64,000 nt of DNA. Origin: Symsagittifera roscoffensis. Taxonomy: Eukaryota; Xenacoelomorpha; Acoela; Convolutidae. The notes beneath the pieces were generated by a model, which worked only from the letters and a program-made list of their open reading frames with translations, ran no database searches and was not told the origin of the DNA. Position numbers and translations under genes: made by a program. Numbering within the stretch: the first letter of the stretch is position 1; every line of letters begins with the position of its first letter. Below, piece by piece: positions 45,827 to 54,013 of this stretch. The DNA is taken from positions 44,375,013 to 44,439,012 of the forward strand of contig NC_087068.1 in assembly GCF_963678635.1 (NCBI RefSeq), given 5' to 3'.

Positions 45827-46267
45827 ATGGATAGTAAGATGATAATCGAACATAGGATGCGTGATAAACACCAGAATGCTGACAGCCTCAGCAAGAAAAC
45901 TGAGTTCTATGAAAGATTGGAGCAGAAGCAGGCCAATCAGGCGGAAATAAAGGAGGGATTCTCGTTTCTGGACAAAGAAACTTACGAAGCGCTTCCCTTA
46001 ACGAGATGGTTGGATAAGTCTGGACATCCAATTCCAGGGCATCCTGAGTTACCTGTAGAGAAAGCAGCCGGAATAAAGATCCTATCCAAGGAGGACCCGG
46101 TCCCCTTGGATCTGTTGCTGCGCTCGAATCTGGTCCAGCAAGAACTCTCTCGCATGAACATAAACAGCCTCTCATTATTGGATAAAACGGTGCAGGTCAC
46201 ACCGCAAGTGATGCGGATGCTGGGTGGATTGTTAGAAAGAGAAGTGACCAGAGATGACCCCGAGTAG
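45827..46267 (+). pseudogene. RNase H C-terminus and following linker
   Basis: The frame starts with KMIIEHRMRDKHQNADSLSK, the conserved end of Ty3/gypsy RNase H (H-x4-NxAD). It then becomes a helical, unassigned linker. It stops at TAG 46265 and the same frame reopens at 46268, so a single stop separates it from the next ORF. Confidence 0.75.
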
Positions 46268-46276
46268 ACAGCAGCA

Positions 46277-47329
46277 GTGGCATCGCTAACAGTCAGTGAG
46301 AAGGTGAAGATCATGCCGTCCAGACGACAGCACGCAGAGAACGAGAGGGATTGTAGGACAATAGTTCAGCAACTAGTATCCTCAGTACCCCACGAGATTT
46401 TAACCAGTACTTCTTACGGACAGAAAGAACAGGGGAGCAGCAAGCGAAAGAAAACCGTCACCTTTTTGGACCAGGATAAGGAAGGTGAAAAGGCAGAAAA
46501 AAATCTGCTGCAAGACTATTTGTCCGGGGAGACGAATGATGAGAAGAACCAGCGATCACAAGATCAACACCCGGGACAAGAAAGTTTGTCCGGGGAGTCT
46601 GAGATAGACGAGAAAATTCCTGATGAGAAAAAGGACCTAGAGAACAGGGTTTTGTCCGGGGAGTTCAAATGGATGCGAAGAAGGCACAGACATGATCTGG
46701 AGGAGCGTGCAGTCTCCAGCACAACCTCTTCAACGGATGACAATTCCCGAAACTCAGGAATGGACACCTATTCAGACAGGAACTCGAGCTCGGGATTAGA
46801 ACTGTCCGAACTAGCGATCCACACACTACTAGTGGAAACTCGGGCAAGGGATCTGGACAGAGATGTGTACCAGGATCCTGACAGCGATCGCTACCTTATA
46901 CCAAGCGAAAGAGTCTTTGACAACGCAGCGGATGATTTGGAGACAATAGCGGTATCGAAACGTTCGATAAGTCTGTTGCCGCAGAAAGAGGTGGTCAGGA
47001 CTGATCTTCAGCCGTTTAAACAAGAAGCACAGCCGTTGGCGAAGATTTGGTGCGTTAAGATGGAAGAAGACACACACCAGCCCAACGAGCTGAATAGTCA
47101 GATGAGGGTCATGAAGACGTACTTAAAGGCGAGATACAGACTCTCGGATCTTCTAAGGGCGCAGAGAAATGATCGCATGACAAGCAACCTGAAAAGGTGG
47201 ATAGAGAATGGTTCTCCGGATAAAGGGGACCTCGAGGAAGATAGTTATCGCATCCTGAGACAGTACTTCATGCAGAAGGAAGGGAGGTTATATTTGAACA
47301 AGGACGGGATTGTGGCTTGTAAAATGTAA
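46277..47329 (+). pseudogene. Charged spacer between RNase H and integrase, interrupted by a solo LTR
   Basis: The 350-codon frame is Glu/Lys/Asp/Arg-rich and has three LSGE repeats (QDYLSGET, ESLSGESE, RVLSGEFK). The repeats come from an 11-bp DNA motif, TGTCCGGGGAG. The end (YFMQKEGRLYLNKDGI) is the usual lead-in to the integrase zinc finger, and the frame is cut there by the nested LTR at 47325. A 350-residue insert here is not standard for gypsy elements; function unknown. Confidence 0.7.
46521..46663 (+). repeat. Three internal copies of the 11-bp PPT-like motif
   Basis: TGTCCGGGGAG occurs at 46521-46531, 46587-46597 and 46653-46663, exactly 66 bp apart, and once more at 60665-60675 directly before the right LTR. 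The even spacing suggests a diverged 66-bp coding repeat. Confidence 0.8.
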
Positions 47330-48209
47330 CATTCGCCCAAATACTACACAGCGACGGAGCGTAGAAAAAGTACCTATTAACGACTGGCAGGCGTCAGTTA
47401 CCTTAATCCTACTCGTTTTTCACCGTCTCGACCTTGCCAGTTGATTTTCTGGTCTGTCTAGGGCCAAGTAAAAAGTTACCATTTTAAGGCCATCAGTCAA
47501 ACGACTTTTGATCAGCTTTCGTTTACATGCGAACACAACCACATAGCTGAGTCTCGGATCCTCAGACTACGTGATTGTCATTAAAAACACGGCTCGAACA
47601 ACCTATTTTAATATGTTTTTGTGTGACAGTTCTATATTAAATCCATTGGAGATGGATTGACCCTTTCCTCTTTCTAGCTACTCATATTCTAAAATATCAA
47701 GTTAAACCGGTGTTAATTTAAAGTTTCACGACATCCAAGTAGCTATACAGTCAGTTTTATACAGTCCCTTCACATAAAACAGTCTCTGGGGGACCAAGCC
47801 TCCGCTCCCGTAATATTCCTGCGATAACGCGCTTATCTCTTCTAATTAGCGTCCCGGGAGGGTTCCGTGGAATATTTCTTCCCCACCGAAGCTTCCTTCT
47901 CCACTAATATCTGCTGATAAGGGTCTTATCGTGCGTTGCTGCCACGATAAGAGGCTTCGTATTCTCCGTCTCTTGCACGACTGTTTTTCACAATATTTGT
48001 CGTTGTTCTGATTTTCCTAGTTCTTCTGATCAAAATGGCCGTTTTTCGTATTTCTGAGAAATATCAACTTGAAAATCGAAATTTTAAAAATAGAAAATTT
48101 CAGAATACTTCGACCCTCCTTTCAAGCACTTTTTTGCTGTTAAGGCCTTTTCTCTCTGATTCGTGTTTCGTCGGAAGGTTGCGCTGTGCCAATCTGACAG
48201 AATGGCACA
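47325..48209 (-). mobile_element. Nested inverted solo LTR of a related element
   Basis: It starts TGTAACATTCGCCC, the reverse complement of the giant element's LTR end, and carries TTTTTCACCGTCTCGACC and CAAAATGGCCGTTT in inverted order. It is diverged (by eye perhaps a quarter of positions), so it comes from a sister family. It ends AATGGCACA. Three or four A bases flank both sides, a likely target duplication, and the integrase frame would resume across it. No internal coding part remains, so it is a solo LTR. Confidence 0.8.
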
Positions 48210-49348
48210 AAAGAAGAGAAGAAGACAGAGTCCTATACAAGTATAACGCGATAGTGTTACCGCAACTCTATCAGACAGAACTATTATTCAGGTCGCATGA
48301 TCAGATGGGCCATCAGGGGATCGATAAAGTATATCAGAGGATCCTGAAGCGCTTTGAGTGGCCTGGAATGAAAAAGGCATGTGAGAAGTGGGTAACAGCA
48401 TGTCTGTCATGCCAACAGGTCAAGGATCCAAGGAAGTTGCGATTTCCATTACAATCGATCGAGTCGTGTGAATTCAACGAGGTGGTGCAGATATATCACC
48501 AAAAGATATGCATGACAGACAGTGGTTATAATCAGGTGTTGGTCATGATAGATCATTTTACGAAGTATGCAGAGGCCGTGCCCTGCATAACTGCCTCGGC
48601 GGAAGAGACATGCGACCACCTGATCAATACGTGGATAGCGAGACATGGCTGTCCGATGACGTTTCAATCGGATAATGGAACAGCTTTTGTAGGAGAGCTT
48701 ACGAAAGAGCTTATGAGACGCTCACAGGTCGCTCAGGCTCACTCCACGACATACCACCCTCAGACGAATGGCTTAGTGGAAAGACAGAATAGGACGTTAG
48801 TGTCGATGCTGAGAGTATATTGTTCCAGGTACATGACCGATTGGGACAGATACCTTCCACAGGTGATGGGAGCATATAACAGCACGCAACGCTCCACCAC
48901 CGGAGTCAGTCCACAAATGATGCTAACTGGACACGAGAAGTCTTTATCCTTAACCTTCTTCTACCCAGAGTATGAGGGAAAGAAAACGTCTCCACAGGTC
49001 TACGTGAGGGATGTGATCAGACGCCAACAGGAGTTGAACGATTTGTGTAGACGAAATACTCAGCAAGCACAGGCAATGCAGAGGAAAAGATTCGACAAGA
49101 AAGCAGCTGGTGCAAAAGCTTACTCGGTGGGAGACTACGTATGGGTATTTCAGAACGTTATACCACCGAAAGGGACGAAAAAGCTCCTAAAAAAGTGGAG
49201 GGGACTCTTCATGATTACAGAGTTGCAACAGGAAGGACGCTTTTATAGACTGAGTACTGGCCGAGCCGCCCACTACGAGAACATCAAGCCACACAATCCA
49301 TCGACAGAAGACTGGTGTATACCTGCAGATATGGAAGAAGGGGATTAG
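48035..49348 (+). pseudogene. Integrase (zinc finger, catalytic core, C-terminal domain)
   Basis: The real integrase sequence begins near 48210; the first ~58 codons of the open frame are nested LTR. A zinc finger is present (HDQMGH ... CLSCQQ), then the core with SDNGT (Asp 48671-48673) and GLVERQN (Glu 48779-48781), which gives the D-35-E spacing. The first catalytic Asp is expected at 48494-48496, but TAT (Tyr) is found in QIYHQK, consistent with a single-base loss of function. The C-terminus has VWVFQNVIPPKGTKKLLKKW, the SH3-like DNA-binding region. The frame runs to TAG 49346 and reopens after one codon. Confidence 0.85.
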
Positions 49349-49351
49349 CTA

Positions 49352-49957
49352 ATGATGGATCCTGCTTGTGAGGTCAACGAGAAGGGCACCAGGGAGAAGA
49401 ACGATGAAAACGAAGTCGTGGAGGAAGGAACGGACACACCGCTGGACCTGGATCCAAACGAGGTGATCGAAGCGGACGATGAAACCTTACCCTACGCAGA
49501 GGAGGATTGGCAGCATCCCGAACAGATAGAGGTGCCCAAGAACTTGGAACCGGATCTTCCGTTAACGATACAGACTCGTCAGAAGGACGGGACAAGACCC
49601 AGAAATAAACACAATCCTTACGGTGACGACTTTGTAGTGGATAGGATAGATCTGAAGAAGATAGTGGAGGAAGTAGTGGGTGAAGAAGAAATAACTGTGT
49701 CACAAGACATTGACATAGTCGATGATCACGATGATGAGTGGGTCGACGACCGGTCGAAATCCGAGGTAGAATTCGACGACGAGCAACAGCAGTCATATGA
49801 ACAAGACTTGACGAACCTGCGTGTCCTAGAGTGGCTGAACGAAATGACCTCGGACCCAGAGGGGACCAGCGCCACGATTCGAGACGTAGATCGTGAAAGC
49901 ATGAAGTACATCAAGACCGAACGAGATGACCCTTCCTGGGCTGCCCAGGAAGGATGA
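49352..49957 (+). CDS. Acidic C-terminal extension of the Pol polyprotein
   Basis: It is in the same frame as integrase after one stop (TAG 49346-49348). The 201 codons are rich in Asp/Glu (DDHDDEWVDDRSKSEVEFDD). No domain is recognised. The frame ends TGA followed by CTA (49955-49960) and stays open for 36 more codons before TGA at 50066. It then continues one frame over into the macrodomain ORF. It is probably one polyprotein, broken here by mutation; a genuine readthrough is possible but not shown. Confidence 0.6.
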   Translation: MMDPACEVNEKGTREKNDENEVVEEGTDTPLDLDPNEVIEADDETLPYAEEDWQHPEQIEVPKNLEPDLPLTIQTRQKDGTRPRNKHNPYGDDFVVDRIDLKKIVEEVVGEEEITVSQDIDIVDDHDDEWVDDRSKSEVEFDDEQQQSYEQDLTNLRVLEWLNEMTSDPEGTSATIRDVDRESMKYIKTERDDPSWAAQEG

Positions 49958-50064
49958 CTACTCATTCCAGCTTCTAACCTCGACTTGATACCCGGTATGC
50001 GATCGACGGGGACGTCGATGGATGTTTTTGCTCGGCGAGTGGGGGTAGGACTTACCCACACAAC

Positions 50065-50646
50065 TTGATAATAAAAAAATTAAGAGTAGCAAGAGAAACA
50101 GGAGACTTAGAAGCAGAAACAGGCGAAGAACCTAAGAAACCTGACATAGGTAGGGTAGTTGAGTCATATTTTAACTTACCAAATGAATATTCAAGTAATA
50201 TAATACTAACAGACAGTGATTTCATACTCACAAATAGAACATGTGCAATAGCAATCACAGCAGACATGAGTTTTAGGACAGCGTTAGCGGCAGATTTTAA
50301 GAGAGAATACAAAAACGTGGAATTCCTTTGGAAGCAAAGACCAGGGATAGGGGGCGTAGCGGCCTTACCTCCGGCGGCGTCGCAGATACCGGGAAAATAC
50401 CTATGCTTCTTGGTAACGAGGGCGACGGAGAAGCAGCACGTGGATCCAGGGAACCTAGTCTTGTCCTTGACGAGGCTGAGGGACTTCCTCGTGGAAATGG
50501 ACGTGAAGGAACTCTCGCTTCCAGTGTACGATCCAAACAGAGGACGACTGCATCCTCAGGAATTGTACGCGCTTGTACACGTGATATTCTCTGATACTAA
50601 TATACATGTATATTTACATAAGAAATATTACTTAAGTATAGGCTGA
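50065..50646 (+). CDS. TARG1/OARD1-like macrodomain with degenerate active site
   Basis: Macrodomains bind ADP-ribose, and TARG1-type ones remove it from glutamate. Residues ~55-190 match that subfamily: TCAIAITADMSFRTALAADF, the GGVAAL strand, KYLCFLVTRATEKQH, LTRLRDFLVEMDVKELSLPV and ALVHVIFSDTNIHVYL. By alignment from memory, the TARG1 catalytic Lys (in LxTK) is Arg, the catalytic Asp near the IGCGLD position is Gly, and the GAG loop is RTA. It is therefore likely a non-catalytic reader or a diverged fold. It lies directly downstream of Pol, presumably as the last polyprotein domain. A macrodomain is unusual in LTR retroelements. Confidence 0.65.
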   Translation: MIIKKLRVARETGDLEAETGEEPKKPDIGRVVESYFNLPNEYSSNIILTDSDFILTNRTCAIAITADMSFRTALAADFKREYKNVEFLWKQRPGIGGVAALPPAASQIPGKYLCFLVTRATEKQHVDPGNLVLSLTRLRDFLVEMDVKELSLPVYDPNRGRLHPQELYALVHVIFSDTNIHVYLHKKYYLSIG

Positions 50647-51049
50647 GTGACGTGCGAGAGGGTGTTAGGCTAAAGACTAAGTTGTATGTAATGAGTGATA
50701 CGTGTGCTATGTTATGTTATGTGTTATGTTATTAAGATTAATGGGTAAGAAGGGGTTAGTGACCATGAACAACTGAATGACGATCTTAGGAATAGATCCA
50801 AAGTTTGGACTGTCCAATCTTAGGTCGAATTCCAAAATTTTAGAGACCGATTGATTTTTATAAATTTTAGGATAAATATCTTTTTATCTGAACTGTTTTT
50901 AAGCAAATTTTAACGATATATGTTAAGGTGAGACTGACAAGTGTGATATTTGTGACTTCTTTTCTTGATCTTGATTGATCATTTAATTACTCACTTGAGT
51001 CAAAACCTTGGAATCGAATCGAATCAAATCAAATCTGAAGAACAGTATG
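50647..51049 (+). other. AT-rich spacer between Pol and the accessory ORFs
   Basis: ~400 bp with clearly lower GC than both sides, runs of TTATGTTATG, no ORF, and a pyrimidine-rich stretch (ACTTCTTTTCTTGATC near 50960). It could hold a promoter or splice acceptor for a separate mRNA covering the downstream ORFs; nothing here proves that. Confidence 0.4.
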
Positions 51050-51343
51050 GACAATTTCAACTTGGATGAATTGATGGACCTGGCAGAGGCATATGTAGGA
51101 CCGATGATAGATGCGATCTATCGTCGGCTGATCAATCGAGACTTCGCTCTGGAGGACCCAGAAGTAGTCATGTTGCTGACAGCCCTGATCAACATCTTGT
51201 GGCATGACAACCGTTGGGACCGCCCCACGGAAGTCCTGCCTGTTGATGGAAGCATATGGAGAGAGGGGAGTACTAGACCGCCCGAACATGAGAGTGATGA
51301 GGTGGAGAAACGGGGCTCTCTCAGGGAGTGTCTTGGCGAATGA
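51050..51343 (+). CDS. Accessory ORF a, unknown
   Basis: ATG 51047 (MDNFNLDELMDLAEAYVGPM) starts the first ORF after the AT-rich spacer. Helical, acidic, ~97 residues, no known domain. The next frame overlaps it from 51204, so this may be the N-terminal part of one larger protein split by a frameshift around 51250-51340. Confidence 0.5.
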   Translation, partial: DNFNLDELMDLAEAYVGPMIDAIYRRLINRDFALEDPEVVMLLTALINILWHDNRWDRPTEVLPVDGSIWREGSTRPPEHESDEVEKRGSLRECLGE

Positions 51344-51743
51344 GCCTGGATTGGGAAGTTCAAGGACTTACCAACCAGGTGAGATGCCTATGCCCTCCAA
51401 GCTCAAACCTGGGCTGACGAGAATGCATCAGGAGATGAACAGCGAGGCTGCCTCGTTTGGTTCACCACTGAGAGCAGCTGTGCCACCAAAGAGGGCGAAA
51501 GTAGGACAGAAAGTTCAGACGAACCAAACCATGCAAGATCTGGATGAGATGAAGGATGAACTGGAAAATACGAAGAAGGAGCTGGACGAGATAATCAAAA
51601 GCATGCTCAAGATGGAGGACGATCGAGACATGTGGAGAAAATTTTTCAAAGACTGCAACAAAAAGCAGGGTCAAGAAATTGAGCGCTTGAGGCAGGACTA
51701 CAAAGAGCGATCGGAACAGATGGCGTTGACAACGGCCGTGTAG
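51204..51743 (+). pseudogene. Accessory ORF b, coiled-coil region
   Basis: Residues ~110-175 form a strong coiled coil (DLDEMKDELENTKKELDEII). A single TAG (51741-51743) separates it from the next ORF in the same frame, so both were probably one protein: coiled coil followed by SGNH hydrolase, the same order as in LINE ORF1 proteins. Confidence 0.55.
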
Positions 51744-51746
51744 AAA

Positions 51747-52625
51747 GTGATACCTGCAAGGAATATTCCTCGTGGGCAGTCCCCGATGGAGCTCTTGACG
51801 CCTCAAGAAATGAGTCAAACAACGGAGACACGGCTCCCGACAGAGACAAATCGAGTAACGATCCCGGACCCTAGTGACACCTTGGGTGACCCCGTCGTGG
51901 AACAAACAGCGAGGAAGCTGATAGAGACAGCTGGACGACTGGTCGCGAACAAGAATGCGCCAGGTTCCGGGGTGACTGCACCCTATGGAACGATCGACGA
52001 CGCGGGCAGAGTACGACTCTCCCAGACCGTGATCAGACAGGGGATAAGTGACGTGACGCCACTCATGGGGAGCTCGAAGGCCCCAGAGAGAAGAATACAG
52101 AAGATGCCAGCGAAGAAAGTGTCTCGCATAATAGACGTACAAAAGAACAATCAATTGAAATATAATTTCACGGGAGTTCCGGAGACAGATCCGAGAGCTT
52201 GCTTCAATCGAGCGACTTGGAGCCCTGCAGTAAACCTGCAGCAACCACCACTGGGGACATCTCATCTGATACTGGGAGACAGCTTGGTCAGAGTACTATC
52301 GATTTTGAGGACCTCGTGGGTCACCACGGTGATGGCCTTTGGAGGCGCGACGATAGCCCAGTTATATCGAATGGTGGAACAGATGAATCCAGGGAGGATC
52401 CCCAATGTGATGATCCTGGTTGGGAGGAATGACATCTCCAGAGGTTCAGATGAGCAGGAAGCACTATGGGAGTCAATGATGGTGTGTTTGTTTACTACCC
52501 TCTGGCAGAAATTCAATTGCGCGGTACTGACCGTTTGCACTGTGCCAATGAACACGAGAAGCTTGAGCACGAGGTGGAATAACATTTTGAGGAACCTCGC
52601 AAGTCGGAAATCGAACATGAGTTGA
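51747..52625 (+). pseudogene. Accessory ORF c: SGNH (GDSL-type) hydrolase, N-terminal blocks
   Basis: SGNH hydrolases are Ser-dependent esterases. Seen here: HLILGDSLVRVL with the nucleophile motif GDS at residues 177-179, AFGGATI (block II Gly), and ILVGRNDISRG with GxND (block III). The last catalytic block (D-x-x-H) is missing from this frame but lies 40 bases further in the next ORF, one frame back. The domain is thus cut by a frameshift near 52560-52620. Residues 1-165 are linker without recognised domains. Confidence 0.7.
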
Positions 52626-53641
52626 GAGCTATGGATCAGGCCAGACTGACCACGGACGGCATCCACTTCGACAGTATCGAAGGACAAGCTTGGTTGAATC
52701 GAGTCTTCCAAGAGCGGTTGGACGAACTAGAGGCGGAATTCTTTGACACAGGAGTGCTGAAGGAAGAAGGAACAGCGAGTGACGCGTTGATTACTGCCTT
52801 TGTGCCTCCTAGCCTGGAAACACGCTTGGGGACGGTTCTGGCCGTCACGAACTACAGACAACAGAGTTCCAGCGAACCAGGTCAAAGGACAGACGTACAG
52901 GATCGATTGGAAGAAGCGCCGATGAGGAGGACCATCCATCCTAGGAGAAGAATAGGACCTGTCAACCCAATCGAAGAGACAGCCGGCACGCCTAGATCGG
53001 ACACGAGATCGGAGACGACAAGTACCAGTCGAGAGGAGAGACGCCCGGGCAGAGGCTCGTTGATGTGGTCAAGACCCATACTGTCTCCCTGGCATGTATA
53101 CAAAGACGAGCTAATGAAGCTGGATCTCCAGAGGGTAAGCTTCATCGAAGATGCAAGGAGGATGCTGAATGGAGCGACGCTATCCGTCAGCAGATTGTAC
53201 TCGATAACCGGCGTAGACTGGTTGATAGCCGCTAGCATAAATTTCAGCTCCACGACGGCCTTGAGATTTGCTGAACTAGAGGGAGTGCCGTCTAACAACA
53301 CAATGGGAGCAGTGAACGCGAGACCATTGCAAGACGTGAGATTGAATCATGATGAAGGGAATCGAGAAGAGAGACCTGGAAGATTTCTAGTGGCAAGGGC
53401 GCCGATCGGACAACATGTGAAGATGTTCAGGCAAGTAAGCTCATCCCCTGGTCATGTGAATGAGAGAATATACCCAAAACTAGTGAATCAAAATAGTGAT
53501 GTCCAAAGATACGGCGGATTGAAAGCGATAAAGAAAGATGAGACCATCTTCGCCGCCTGTGACAAAGCAGAAATGAGGAAGGCCAAGATTATGATAGTAG
53601 CGAATTCAGAGTTTGTGTACACCTCCAAGTCTCTGTTTTGA
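52622..53641 (+). pseudogene. Accessory ORF d: SGNH C-terminal block and following unknown region
   Basis: It opens with LTTDGIHFDSIEGQAWLNR: the DGIH (Asp 52655-52657, His 52664-52666) is the SGNH block V. The rest, ~280 residues, is not recognised and includes an Arg/Ser-rich stretch. A single TGA (53639-53641) interrupts the frame, which then continues through 54013. Confidence 0.6.
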
Positions 53642-53653
53642 CCGGACGTCATA

Positions 53654-54013
53654 ATGTTGGCAGCGGTCGACCTGGACCTACTGCAATCGATATCTCTGGC
53701 TATAGGGGTACAAAGGCAGACGGACATGAACCCAATTACGATCGTGTTTGCTGGCATCAATGACCATCTACACAGTAGAGGTTTTCTGAGCAGACTCAGA
53801 GATCCTACAACGGCAGAGAACGCTGTGTGGCCAGCGATAAAAGATATCCTTGAGTCGATGGGTGAAGTGGTGGATGCGACGAAGGAGGGGTCGTTCACCA
53901 AAGTGACACCGAGAATAGTATTCGCGTTGTCTCCGGGGTATGCACATCTCCCGGATGGACTGAAATTTGTGTATGCGATTGTGACCTTGCTTTCGGAAAG
54001 AAATATGATGTGA
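53654..54013 (+). pseudogene. Accessory ORF e: possible second SGNH-like domain
   Basis: Same frame as ORF d after one stop. TIVFAGINDHLHSRGFLSRL resembles an SGNH block III (GxND) following a hydrophobic strand. A matching GDS block upstream is not clear (IMIVANSEFVY near 53590 is the only candidate). It ends at a frameshift; ORF f continues the protein one frame over with KYDVIISAPNR. Confidence 0.4.

Noticed and set aside
51462-52265. Long minus-strand ORF of 267 codons
   Set aside because: It is antisense to the coiled-coil/SGNH region, has Arg/Cys/Leu-rich shadow composition and matches no domain.
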